A stretch of DNA of 64,000 nt from Laspinema sp. D2d (GTDB lineage Bacteria; Cyanobacteriota; Cyanobacteriia; Cyanobacteriales; Laspinemataceae), in assembly GCF_025370755.1 (NCBI RefSeq), contig NZ_JAMXFC010000022.1, positions 1-64,000 of the forward strand, in the 5' to 3' direction. Shown here piece by piece: positions 37,979 through 46,788 of the stretch. The notes under the pieces are model-generated. The model did no database searches, had not been told where the DNA came from, and saw nothing but the letters and a program-made list of their open reading frames with translations. Made by a program: the position numbers and the translations under genes. Position 1 is the first letter of the stretch. Each line of letters begins with the position of its first letter.

Positions 37979-39256
37979 TTATGCGTAACGCTCTTGTTGT
38001 TTAAAATAGTGATAAAGATTCGCCACTGTCAAATCGGGTACTTCTTGCCAATTTGAGGGTGCTAAAGCCGGATATCCCGTAGCATTGGCGCGCTGGAACA
38101 CATAAGATTCATGATGTTGACGCAATTCCGGTTTCACAATAAAGCGAAGTTGATCCCGCAGGGAATCATAATGAGATTTTTGCTTTAATGTTTCATAGAG
38201 GGACAATTCCACAGGCGGTTCAGCCGGATTATTGATATTTTCTGTCGCGGCTGAACTCTCCTCAGCGGGTAATTCTAGGCTGGCTAATTCTTGGAGTTCC
38301 GAGGGCGATAGACTTTTCATCCAATCCACTTGGTTTTGCCAAGATTCTAATAAGGGTAAATCTTGGGTATGAATCCGCATGACTTCCGGAAACAGAAAAT
38401 CGAGTTCATTGTCACATTCGCAGCGATCGATAATTTGGAGAGAACTGTCTCGGATTTTTTTGCGTAAATCAGATAGGCGAGCACTCACCACTTGATGCTC
38501 CTCTCGGATCTGGTAAATTGTAGTAATTGTTTGGTCAATCACCCAACTACATTCCATCCGGCGCAGTTGTCCCGCCGCCGAAGTCTGTTGGTATAAAGCC
38601 GGATTGTTATAATTTGCTAGAGCATCATATAACGTATTTTCCACCCCAAAAAGAGCTTCTCTTCTTGAATTGGAGTCTTCTAACTTTAAGGCATATTCTA
38701 GCCTTTTGATTCCTTCGATAAATTTTCCATAAGACACGGATAAAATCGTCTGATGATGTTTAAATTCAATATCTTCAGACATTCGGTCAATGCGTTGAAG
38801 AATTTCTTGACTCTGGTCATGCAATGCGCGTTTTATGTCAATAAAACCGTCTTTGACTTCTAACCGGAGTTGCTTAATATCTTCCCGCAACTTCAAAGTT
38901 TGCCAAATGTTAAACGCTGACAATCCTACTCCGGCTACCGTACCCACTCCAATCAAAGCTGTACTCGCTTGCAATAGGGCTACAGTGTTTAGCACATCAT
39001 TAAGCATACTGTAGGTTTTCTGAAAACCGAGATGGGTTTGAGCCATTTGCATCCCAGTTAATCCTATTTGTAGGGGTGCGAATGATAAAAATGGCTGCGC
39101 TGTCACCCCAACGGCATGAGCAACAAATTGACCCGTTGCCGTGTCTCGTGCCATCCCAAGTGCAACCCCTGCACCATTCTTGACGACTTCATAGGCTCCA
39201 GAGGCGATCGCTGCCTGAACGCTGGGAGGAAAGACGAATATCATAATTTTTACCAA
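37979..39256 (-). CDS. Unknown protein with hydrophobic hairpin and coiled coil
   Basis: 425 residues, no named family recognised. The N-terminal ~115 residues are Gly/Ala-rich and hydrophobic, with one strong segment at ~91-117 (TVALLQASTALIGVGTVAGV...) and weaker ones at ~15-35 and ~52-75. A coiled coil follows (LKLREDIKQLRLEVKDGF...), then a long helical region and an acidic, Glu/Ser-rich linker before a C-terminal FRQ-type helical end. A central hydrophobic hairpin flanked by long helices recalls alpha-helical pore-forming proteins, but this is structural analogy only. It is divergent from another unknown helical protein, 66 bases away. Confidence 0.8.
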   Translation of the reverse strand: MVKIMIFVFPPSVQAAIASGAYEVVKNGAGVALGMARDTATGQFVAHAVGVTAQPFLSFAPLQIGLTGMQMAQTHLGFQKTYSMLNDVLNTVALLQASTALIGVGTVAGVGLSAFNIWQTLKLREDIKQLRLEVKDGFIDIKRALHDQSQEILQRIDRMSEDIEFKHHQTILSVSYGKFIEGIKRLEYALKLEDSNSRREALFGVENTLYDALANYNNPALYQQTSAAGQLRRMECSWVIDQTITTIYQIREEHQVVSARLSDLRKKIRDSSLQIIDRCECDNELDFLFPEVMRIHTQDLPLLESWQNQVDWMKSLSPSELQELASLELPAEESSAATENINNPAEPPVELSLYETLKQKSHYDSLRDQLRFIVKPELRQHHESYVFQRANATGYPALAPSNWQEVPDLTVANLYHYFKQQERYA

Positions 39257-39322
39257 ATTGGGGTAGATTTAGTGATCATTGTTTTATTATAATCGTTATG
39301 AGTAATAAGGAAAAGCTCTGAT

Positions 39323-40336
39323 ATGAATGAATACTTGGCGACCTTTCATGCTACTAACGAGGCTATCGATCAGATTGGGAGCGATCAGTCACGTTCGTTA
39401 GAGATCAAGAACTCAGCAAAACAGCTATCTGAATCGCTACAGCCCTGTTTTGAGGAGTTACGGCAATCGGCAGCGAGACTCCAAGGCTTGACCCAAGTTT
39501 GTGTCACGGATTTGGAAGGTGCTAATGATGTTTGGTTGAGCAAACCCTGGATTAGTCAAGCACCTAGACCGGAAATTTGGGAACAAGTGGGCGAACTCAG
39601 TGGATGCAATTTCAGAATTCGTCACTTAGGTGAGCAATCCAGACTTGAAGTTGTTACAAAAATTCACGAAATTTGGAGTAAAAAGGCGACTCAACTCCGT
39701 AATAAATGGTTTTTTGATGACAAAAAGAAGGAATTCAAAAAATCAATTAATGTCTTTGAAAAAGATAGTTTGCTTAAGGAGCTGCGTTTGGACCTAGAAG
39801 GCTTGAACGCAAATTTTATAGAAATTACCCAAGCGGGGTTAAAGCTAATTTTTCAACAAGTGGAATCCATTACGGCTGATACTCTAAATGATTGTATCAC
39901 TCGCCTAGACCAACGCAGTAAAGAAAAATGGCAAGCGCAGATTAACTCAACGGAGAGCAAGGTTGAACAGAAGTTCAGCGAACCCACGAAAGATTTACCA
40001 AATGGTCTTCGCGATTTTACCGAGATTTATAATGAAGAGTTAAATAATTTCGGCAACCAAAATAGGCTTGGCATGAATTTGGACGGGTTAGAAAAATTTT
40101 GCGAAAAGTTTTTTCCCGTTTTGGAAGAAATGATTAAAGCCGTGTTTAGCGATCGCATCCAAGTCGCGCTTGAGGCGATCGAAGAACGTATGGCCTTCTA
40201 TAACGAATTGCTCGAAAAGCAGGAACGATACCAGCAGGAAACCCCGGAACAACGGGAGGCGGAAAAGGCATGGATCAATGAACAACGCCAGAAAATCCAG
40301 GAGGTCCGACAGGGTATAGAAGCAATTCTGGCTTAG
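39323..40336 (+). CDS. Unknown soluble coiled-coil protein
   Basis: 337 residues, almost entirely helical and charged, no recognised family, no signal peptide or membrane segment. The N-terminal part (LEIKNSAKQLSESLQPCFEELRQSAARL) and the C-terminal part (MAFYNELLEKQERYQQETPEQ) are probable coiled coils. A central KSINVFEKDSLLKELRLDLE region contains heptads. AAGGAAAAGC precedes the ATG. It shares a 66-base divergent promoter region with the hydrophobic protein at 37979, so the two may be co-regulated partners, for example a membrane component and a soluble regulator; this is inference. Confidence 0.78.
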   Translation: MNEYLATFHATNEAIDQIGSDQSRSLEIKNSAKQLSESLQPCFEELRQSAARLQGLTQVCVTDLEGANDVWLSKPWISQAPRPEIWEQVGELSGCNFRIRHLGEQSRLEVVTKIHEIWSKKATQLRNKWFFDDKKKEFKKSINVFEKDSLLKELRLDLEGLNANFIEITQAGLKLIFQQVESITADTLNDCITRLDQRSKEKWQAQINSTESKVEQKFSEPTKDLPNGLRDFTEIYNEELNNFGNQNRLGMNLDGLEKFCEKFFPVLEEMIKAVFSDRIQVALEAIEERMAFYNELLEKQERYQQETPEQREAEKAWINEQRQKIQEVRQGIEAILA

Positions 40337-40378
40337 AGAATTGCCTGGTAAATGCGATATAAGATTTAGATAATTCTT

Positions 40379-40411
40379 TGCGGAGTGGGAGCATCTTGCT
40401 CCCACTCCGCA
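40379..40411. repeat. 15-bp palindrome GCGGAGTGGGAGCA/TGCTCCCACTCCGC
   Basis: Perfect stem with a TCT loop, between two convergent genes (40336 and pheS 40438). There is no T tract. It resembles the 'gtgggagcatcttgctcccac' spacer palindromes that are scattered in some cyanobacterial genomes. Confidence 0.8.
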
Positions 40412-40437
40412 CTTCCTATCCCAATGATTTAGACGCC

Positions 40438-41442
40438 CTACAATTGCCGCAAAAAGCGTAAATCACTGCTATAAACTCGGCGAATATCATCAATTTGATA
40501 CAACACCATCGCGAACCGTTCCACCCCAAATCCAGCGGCAAATCCTGTATAAACCTCCGGATCATAACCCACCGCTTTTAACACATTTGGGTCAACGGTG
40601 CCGCATCCTAACACTTCCAACCATTTCCCTTTCCACTGCACATCCACCTCAGCAGAAGGTTCCGTAAACGGGAAATAACTGGGACGGAAGCGCAAGGGTA
40701 AATCTTCCCCAAACATTTGGCGGACAAACTCTTTCAACGTCCCTTTGAGGTCCGTGAAGGTAATTCCCTTATCTATAGCCAAAATTTCAATCTGATGGAA
40801 CACTGCCGCATGAGTGGCATCCACCGTATCCCGGCGATACACCCGCCCAGGGGCCACAATCCGCACCGGAGGCTCATGGTTTTCCATGTAGCGAATCTGC
40901 ACCGGCGAGGTATGAGTCCGCAGCAGGTTCCCATCGGGGAGATAGAACGTATCCTGCATATCCCGCGCCGGATGGTCTTGAGGCGTATTCAGGGCCTCGA
41001 AATTATAATAGTCCGTTTCCATTTCCGGTCCCGTGGCGACGGTGTACCCCATCCCCACAAAAATATCGATCGCCCGGTCAATCACCGCATTCAAAGGGTG
41101 AATCCGACCCTGGGGACGATAGACTCCCGGCATCGTCACATCCAGCGTTTCTGCCGCGAGTTGCTGTTGAATTTGGGCTTTGAGTAAATCCTGATTCCGC
41201 CCTTCCAGTTGGCCTTGCAGCGCTTCCTTGACCTCATTGGCAAGAGAACCAATTCGGGGTCGGTCTGCGGCATCTAGTTTTCCCATGCCTCGCAAGATTT
41301 GAGAAAGCTGCCCTTTTTTGCCCAGATAGTTGACTCGCAGTTGTTCGAGTTCATCCAGGGTATTCACCGAGGCGACTGCCCCCACTGCGTCCTGACGCAG
41401 GTTTTCTAGTTGGTTCTCTAAATCACTAAGCTGAGTAGTCAT
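40438..41442 (-). CDS. pheS: Phenylalanyl-tRNA synthetase alpha subunit
   Basis: Catalytic subunit of the alpha2-beta2 enzyme that charges tRNA-Phe. 334 residues, normal. The N-terminal ~90 residues form the coiled-coil tRNA-binding arm ([20 protein letters not shown]). The class II core has motif 2 ([21 protein letters not shown]), the Phe-binding [16 protein letters not shown], and motif 3 ([22 protein letters not shown]). pheT is not adjacent, as is usual in cyanobacteria. It runs from ATG at 41442; its upstream spacer is dense with repeats. Confidence 0.97.
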   Translation of the reverse strand: MTTQLSDLENQLENLRQDAVGAVASVNTLDELEQLRVNYLGKKGQLSQILRGMGKLDAADRPRIGSLANEVKEALQGQLEGRNQDLLKAQIQQQLAAETLDVTMPGVYRPQGRIHPLNAVIDRAIDIFVGMGYTVATGPEMETDYYNFEALNTPQDHPARDMQDTFYLPDGNLLRTHTSPVQIRYMENHEPPVRIVAPGRVYRRDTVDATHAAVFHQIEILAIDKGITFTDLKGTLKEFVRQMFGEDLPLRFRPSYFPFTEPSAEVDVQWKGKWLEVLGCGTVDPNVLKAVGYDPEVYTGFAAGFGVERFAMVLYQIDDIRRVYSSDLRFLRQL

Positions 41443-41544
41443 GCTGCAACGAGTGTTAATCCATAGTTCCCGCCATGACGAGTTTAGCGCAAAGGGTTAC
41501 CCCGAATCAGCCGAGAGCAGCAGTACCGGAGGATGTCCTCACTT

Positions 41545-41872
41545 CCGGTCCCCTCCCCTTGGCAAGGGGAGGGTTAGGGTGAGGTCCCTCTTAGGCGATC
41601 GCGCGTCACGAAGAAAAAGGTTTCCCAACTTCCATACAGGCGCGATCGCCTCCTTATGAGTGCTTGAGGTGGCGATCGCCAGGTCAGAAGAACCCCACCC
41701 TAGCCCTCCCCTTGCTAAGGGGAGGGGACCGGAGGTGTAGCGATCGCCTGCAAGAGGACCCCACCCTAACCCTCCCCTTGCCAAGGGGAGGGGACCGGAG
41801 GTGGAGCGATCGCCATATCACGGAAACCCCACCCTAGCCCTCCCCAAGACACAGGCGAGGGGACCGGAGGGA
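41545..41872. repeat. Four copies of a CTCCCCTTGGCAAGGGGAG repeat
   Basis: Copies near 41545-41590 (one orientation), 41692-41735, 41758-41812 and a degraded one at 41827-41872 (opposite orientation). Each has an outer CCCCACCCTA(A/G)CCCT side, a palindromic core and GGACCGGAGGTG. GCGATCGC-type octamers follow several copies. They fill the spacer between pheS and the gene at 41989. Confidence 0.9.
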
Positions 41873-41988
41873 GGTGCAGTTGGGGCCAGGGCTGAAATCA
41901 AGCTGATGGACTGCACCCTGAACCGTTCCCAATTGCACTTCGTGGGATCTGGCACAATGAAAGATGTCCACTTGCGTTCAATGAACTG

Positions 41989-42375
41989 ATGACCATCGTC
42001 CTATCCTTTGCAGACATTGCCCGGTATCGGTCTGAATTAGCCAATTATCCTGATGCACTCGTTGCCTTAGATGCGATCGAGGATTGTGAGGGCGATATAG
42101 AGGATGCGGCGATCGGGCTGGCGATTCAGGCCGGACAAGAACCGGATACCTCGGAACGGTGGTTAGAGGGGGTTGCCAAACGATGCCGCGCTTTTCTGTG
42201 TGAAGCTGAGAACAGCGCCGCGTTAGAGGCGGGTAACCTCAATCAAATCATGGAATCCCTGACCCAATCTCGTCTCTGTCCGCCCATCTTAGCAACCCCT
42301 GTGATTATTTTCGTGTTGGAAACGGGGGTAGAAACCTTTTGTGAACCCCTGAATTATAAACTCTCATCGGAGTAG
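41989..42375 (+). CDS. Conserved-looking hypothetical protein, 128 aa
   Basis: Acidic, helical, cytoplasmic protein (MTIVLSFADIARYRSELANY, then IEDCEGDIEDAAIGLAIQAG). The C-terminal third is more hydrophobic (CPPILATPVIIFVLETGVET). I do not recognise a named family, though the layout is typical of small conserved cyanobacterial proteins. Likely a separate unit from surE, which starts 180 bases downstream on the same strand. No function is inferred. Confidence 0.7.
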   Translation: MTIVLSFADIARYRSELANYPDALVALDAIEDCEGDIEDAAIGLAIQAGQEPDTSERWLEGVAKRCRAFLCEAENSAALEAGNLNQIMESLTQSRLCPPILATPVIIFVLETGVETFCEPLNYKLSSE

Positions 42376-42557
42376 AAAAATAGGAGTTTTCTTGGGGAAT
42401 ATTTTATCAGAATTGAATCGATTTTTTCTAGGATTGAATTGTTCAAAACTGATTCGGGGACTGGCCCAATTCACCCCGAAACTTCCCATCCTACCCATTG
42501 ATCTTGAAATTGAGGCAAGATGATACAGATAGGTTGTTGTTGGTTTTCTTTTCCGGA

Positions 42558-43355
42558 ATGAAACTTTTAATTAGTAATGACGATGGCATTTATGCCCCTG
42601 GGGTTTATGCTTTGGCCCAGGCTCTTCAGGGTGCGAACCATGAGGTGACGGTAGTTTGTCCCGATCGCGAACGTTCTGCTACAGGACATGGATTAACCAT
42701 GCACCATCCCATCCGCGCTGAGGTGGTGGAATCGGTGTTTGACCCCCGAATCAAAGCCTGGGCTTGTTCAGGGACCCCGGCAGATTGCGTGAAATTGGCG
42801 CTGTGGGCTTTATTAGACAGTCCCCCGGATTTTGTCCTCTCTGGAATTAACCGAGGGCAAAATTTGGGGACGGATATTCTCTACTCCGGGACCGTCTCTG
42901 CGGCAATGGAAGGCACTATCGAAGGCATTCCCAGTATTGCCTTTAGTCTGGCGAGTTATGGGTCCCACGATTTCCAACCGGCGGCAGAATTTGCCGTGTC
43001 TTTGATAGGATTTTTGGAAAAAAACCCGTTACCGGCGTCTATGTTACTCAATGTCAATATTCCCCCAGGACCCGCAGAGAAATTTGCAGGGGTGGCCCTG
43101 ACTCGTCAAGGGATTCGCCGCTATGTGGATATTTTTGAAAAGCGGATTGACCCTCGGGGGAAAACCTATTATTGGTTAGCCGGGGAAGTGTTAGAAGAGG
43201 TGGAACAGACTCTGGACCCGGAATTCGGGGTGACATTACCCACGGATGTGGATGCCATTCGTAAAAATTACATTACCCTGACACCCCTCCATTACAATTT
43301 GACCTCTCCGGTGGGGGTGGAGTTGTTGCAGGGATGGAAATTTCCGTTGAAATAA
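42558..43355 (+). CDS. surE: 5'/3'-nucleotidase SurE
   Basis: Metal-dependent nucleotidase and exopolyphosphatase that removes phosphate from nucleoside monophosphates; linked to survival in stationary phase. 265 residues from ATG 42558, which gives the canonical [16 protein letters not shown] start with the metal-binding Asp-Asp pair; the longer frame to 42498 adds 20 non-family residues. Other signatures are [15 protein letters not shown], the metal-binding [19 protein letters not shown], and a C-terminal [10 protein letters not shown]. Longer than E. coli SurE (253) by a few loop residues. Single gene with no stress operon around it. Confidence 0.95.
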   Translation: MKLLISNDDGIYAPGVYALAQALQGANHEVTVVCPDRERSATGHGLTMHHPIRAEVVESVFDPRIKAWACSGTPADCVKLALWALLDSPPDFVLSGINRGQNLGTDILYSGTVSAAMEGTIEGIPSIAFSLASYGSHDFQPAAEFAVSLIGFLEKNPLPASMLLNVNIPPGPAEKFAGVALTRQGIRRYVDIFEKRIDPRGKTYYWLAGEVLEEVEQTLDPEFGVTLPTDVDAIRKNYITLTPLHYNLTSPVGVELLQGWKFPLK

Positions 43356-43829
43356 CGGGGGTGAGTCGGGAGTTGTGGGGGTGAATGCCGGACGTGATAG
43401 CCGGTTATGGAATAAGGGAATGCTGTTAGAGAGGCGATCGCTATCCCTGTGGAAGCTGCGTCAACTTTATGAAGTTAGGTAAAACCCGATTGATTGTAAA
43501 GTTTTGTAATCCCTGGACGAACATCCGGTTGATCCCTGATGGTTAAGGCTAAATTTCTTTGAAAATAGGGCAGCGATCGCGTGCTGATGTATTGAGATAT
43601 ATGACAGCAGATTTACGCGACAAAGAAAAGCACAGTAGACTAAGAATTAAAGAACCAAAGCTATCCCACTCCATTCCTCTTCTCGCCCATCCGAAGCGGT
43701 GAAGGGAGTAGCAAAAGAGCGGGATAACTCCGGCAAGCCCAGAGCTTGCCTTGACCACCAAAGCGACGCCACTGGTGTTGTGTTGACCACAATTGATCCA
43801 TTACGGTTTTGGGAAAACGGGAAAGTCGA
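43356..43829. other. Spacer between surE and zinc-ribbon gene
   Basis: About 470 bases. No terminator with a T run seen after surE, and no RNA gene. A minus-strand frame (43549-43761) is open but looks accidental. The last 150 bases probably hold the downstream promoter. Confidence 0.4.
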
Positions 43830-44231
43830 ATGAACGCGCATATCTTCGAGAGTCACTCTGTCTTATGCCCCGTATGCAATCGCTCTGGACACAGAAATCC
43901 AGGAGAGATTTTAGGCGGACTCTATACCTGCCCGCATTGTCAAGCTCGATTAGTGATTAGTTGGAGCGGTCATTACGTTAGAGACCCCTTCACCTTTAAA
44001 CAATTGTCCGTGTCGCGGCTGTTGCGACGTCAGAGCAGCCCAGTGGCTCGTATTCTCAGGGATGTGGGAATTAAAAAACGCCCTTCAGTTTGGGCGGTGT
44101 TGGCGGGCCTAGTGGTGGCAGGTTTAACCTTTGTGACGATAGAAAATTGGAATGGCGAGTTTCAATTGCCGGGGCAGTTTATGGAAGAAAGTGGGGAGGT
44201 TCGGGAATCATTGCCCGAGTCTGGGGAATGA
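43830..44231 (+). CDS. Zinc-ribbon protein with one C-terminal membrane helix
   Basis: 133 residues from ATG 43830 (GGGAAAG upstream; TTG 43809 would add seven residues). N-terminal zinc ribbon: CPVCNRSGHRNPGEILGG...YTCPHCQARL, two CxxC knuckles. A basic linker (SRLLRRQSSPVARIL) leads to one membrane helix (VWAVLAGLVVAGLTFVTIE), then an acidic tail rich in Glu and Ser. The topology suggests a cytoplasmic zinc finger anchored to a membrane. No named family recognised; similar small proteins accompany kinases and metal handling in cyanobacteria, but no partner is visible. Confidence 0.72.
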   Translation: MNAHIFESHSVLCPVCNRSGHRNPGEILGGLYTCPHCQARLVISWSGHYVRDPFTFKQLSVSRLLRRQSSPVARILRDVGIKKRPSVWAVLAGLVVAGLTFVTIENWNGEFQLPGQFMEESGEVRESLPESGE

Positions 44232-44280
44232 CTCCTAATTCTGGGGATGGGTCCAGCACAACTCCCCGACTTCACTACAG

Positions 44281-44314
44281 TCATTGGTCATTAGTCATTA
44301 GTCATTGGTCATTC
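44281..44314. repeat. Heptamer tandem repeat TCATTGG/TCATTAG
   Basis: Five consecutive 7-nt units (TCATTGG, TCATTAG, TCATTAG, TCATTGG, TCATT), a short tandemly repeated repetitive (STRR) sequence of the kind known in filamentous cyanobacteria. Confidence 0.9.
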
Positions 44315-44368
44315 ACTGCGATCGCCCCAAGTTTGAGAGTTTGGGGCGACTATTTTCTCATGATTTAC

Positions 44369-45997
44369 TTACGGTGACTGCCGAGTGACCAGCAGCCAAC
44401 CTTCATTGGCATTTTGAATCAAACTCGGACCGAGGTCAAGGGCCTCTAGGGTCGGGCGATCCACCAGGAAATAGGGCTGCTTCTGTTCCCGCCAATACTG
44501 TTGCAGTTCGTCTGGGGTAGCGGGAATGACTAGGCGATCGCTATAAAAATTTAACGAAGGCCGATTATAGGGGAACGAGGTGTAAATCTTTTGACCGGGG
44601 GGAGTCTGTTGAGCGATCGCTTCAGCGACAGGTTTCACCGGATAGGCTTCATTCAGTTCCCAAATCCAATGGGGAGACACCACGAATAAACAGAGAGAAA
44701 CGAACATCCCCCAGAACAAAATCAGCACAAATTGTCGGTCCTGGTGATAAATCAGCAATGCTGCCAGACTCAGGGTTAACGCTACAGCAATTAACAACAC
44801 CGGCAAATAGGTCCCATAGCTGGGTTCCATCACCCCCAAATAAAAGCTACCGCCCCACAAAAGGACTGCGATCGTACCGAGAATCCCAATCCAAGCCACG
44901 GGATACAGAGGGTCCCGGGTGAAGGGTTCCGCCGTCTTGCGATCGGCCCAAACTTGAGCCAGTTTTGCACCACAAGCAAGGGCAATTGCCGGATAAAGGG
45001 GTAAGACATACCAAGGCAATTTAGTCCCCATTACCGTGATCGCCACAAAATAGACACTGGTCCAAACCCCAATTAATTTGGCCCAACTTAAGGTGCGATT
45101 TTCCCAAGCTAACTGTAACCCTTGGGGTAAAAACAACAACCAAGGCCAGGAATATTTCAACACTTCTAAGACATAGTACCAGGGCGGACCCGCATTGCTT
45201 TCCACAGGTTGCCAAACCCGTTGTAAAGACTGGATGCCAAAATGGGCGGAGAGAAAGGCATCCCCATAATGCTGCCATTGCGCCACATACCAGAGGGTAA
45301 CCGGGGTCATTCCCAGGGCGATACCAATCCACAGATACCAAGAACGGAGGAGGCGAGGGGTATCCCAGAGGGTAAAGGCAAAGGCGATCGTGCCGAGTAA
45401 GACTCCCATCATGCCTTTAGTCATGCAAATCAAACCTAAACCGATGCCGACTCCTAGACCCCAGCGCAAATTCCGACGCGATCGCAGCAGACACCAGAGC
45501 ATTAATAAGAAAAAGCATTGCACCCCCCCATCCAGCATCGCGAGACGTCCGTGACGGACCACCGGCAAGAGGGTGAGATAGACGAGGGCCGAAAAAATAG
45601 CAGGCGATCGCAACCGAAACACTTCCCGCGCAATGCCATACAGCAACGGCACCGATAACGCCGAAAGCATCGCCCCAGGTAACCGCGTCGTCCATTCATT
45701 CACCCCCCCGAAAAGATACGCCCATGCAATCAGCAAATGCATGAGGGGTGGTTTATTAAAATAGGGTTCTCCTGCACTCGTCGGATAGAGCCAATCTAAC
45801 GACCCTTGGTAAATATCCCGAGCGACCCCAGCAACAATCCCTTCATCCCAGTCTCGTAACGGGAGAATGCCGAGATCCATCTGATAGAGGAGAATCGCAG
45901 CGATCAGGAGCAGGAGGACCCAGAGCTGTTCGCCCCAATGGCGGGTCCGAATTGTTTTCTCATTTGACTCGTGCAGGGTGAAAATTTCCTGGTACAT
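44369..45997 (-). CDS. GT39-type membrane glycosyltransferase (ArnT/PMT-like)
   Basis: 542-residue integral membrane protein using lipid-linked sugar donors. It has about 11-12 predicted helices starting with LLLLIAAILLYQMDLGI. The first extracytoplasmic loop carries the acidic catalytic motif LPLRDWDEGI and, further on, FNKPPLMHLLIAW, both typical of the ArnT/PMT superfamily. The C-terminal soluble part (IAQQTPPGQKIYTSFPYNRP) lies in the periplasm. It should decorate lipids or proteins on the outer side; the acceptor is unknown. Single gene. Confidence 0.92.
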   Translation of the reverse strand: MYQEIFTLHESNEKTIRTRHWGEQLWVLLLLIAAILLYQMDLGILPLRDWDEGIVAGVARDIYQGSLDWLYPTSAGEPYFNKPPLMHLLIAWAYLFGGVNEWTTRLPGAMLSALSVPLLYGIAREVFRLRSPAIFSALVYLTLLPVVRHGRLAMLDGGVQCFFLLMLWCLLRSRRNLRWGLGVGIGLGLICMTKGMMGVLLGTIAFAFTLWDTPRLLRSWYLWIGIALGMTPVTLWYVAQWQHYGDAFLSAHFGIQSLQRVWQPVESNAGPPWYYVLEVLKYSWPWLLFLPQGLQLAWENRTLSWAKLIGVWTSVYFVAITVMGTKLPWYVLPLYPAIALACGAKLAQVWADRKTAEPFTRDPLYPVAWIGILGTIAVLLWGGSFYLGVMEPSYGTYLPVLLIAVALTLSLAALLIYHQDRQFVLILFWGMFVSLCLFVVSPHWIWELNEAYPVKPVAEAIAQQTPPGQKIYTSFPYNRPSLNFYSDRLVIPATPDELQQYWREQKQPYFLVDRPTLEALDLGPSLIQNANEGWLLVTRQSP

Positions 45998-46247
45998 GGT
46001 GTTTTAAGAGCAACCAGAGCAAAGACGGCGTTTCGGCAGTTGGGGGTAGTGGCAACTGGGAGCAATCCCCTTGAGCGGTTCAAACCCTTCAGAAGCGGAC
46101 CCTCTCCAAACCGTGCAAGGTTTAAAGAATTTTAACGGATTTTGATTGGACCCCGAAGTTCCGGGTCAACTGGTTTCAGAGTTCCCCATCCCTACTCGCA
46201 AATCTAACATTCCAAACTGGATTTTTTAAAATTGTCAACAGTCCCGA

Positions 46248-46670
46248 GGGGGAGATGGGGGGATGGGGAGGATGGGGGAGATGGGGAGGATGGGGAGGAT
46301 GGGGAGGATGGGGGAGATTAACAGCGCTTCCGGTCCCCTCCCCTTGGCAAGGGGAGGGTTAGGGTGGGGTCCTCTTGCAGGCGATCCCCTGCAAGAGGAA
46401 TGGGTGGGTAGAGGGTCCTCGTGAGGTGCGATCGCTGTTCACGAAGAAGAGGTTTCTCCAGCCTCCATACAGGCCCTTAAAAAGAGGACGTGACGTGGCT
46501 TGCGCCACGTCACGAGGACCCCACCCTAACCCTCCCCTTGCCAAGGGGAGGGGACCGGAAGTGCTGTTAATCTCAGCTAAATCACCATCCTCCCCATCCA
46601 CCCCATCTCCCCCATCCTCCCCATCTCCCCCATCCACCCCATCTCCCCCATCTCCCCCATCCTCCCCATC
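46248..46670. repeat. Nested inverted repeat with G-rich and C-rich arrays
   Basis: Outer layer: G-rich 9-nt array 46248-46318 and inverted C-rich array 46585-46670. Inner layer: 57-nt arms 46318-46374 and 46514-46570, reverse complements with a single mismatch, each containing the CTCCCCTTGGCAAGGGGAG core. Inside the ~140-base loop lies another hairpin (CCTCTTGCAGG/CCTGCAAGAGG, 46371-46398). The whole sits in the 790-base divergent spacer (45998-46788) between the GT39 gene and the membrane protein at 46789. Confidence 0.92.
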
Positions 46671-46788
46671 AAATGCCTTGCTATTTTTGTAATTTGTCCG
46701 ATTTTTTAAGAGTCGGTCCGTATAGTAATCGATGACAAACTTTAAACAAGTTGAGTCAGTCCTGCATTTACCTGAATGATAATTCATC

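Noticed and set aside
42498-42557. Upstream extension of surE
   Set aside because: Residues before [10 protein letters not shown] are not family-like; ATG 42558 gives the canonical N-terminus.
43549-43856. Minus-strand frames of 69-70 codons
   Set aside because: In spacer or antisense to the zinc-ribbon gene start, with no coding character.
44281-44314. Possible CRISPR array
   Set aside because: Seven-base tandem units without spacers; it is a short tandem repeat. The G-rich arrays were likewise rejected as CRISPR because they have no unique spacers.
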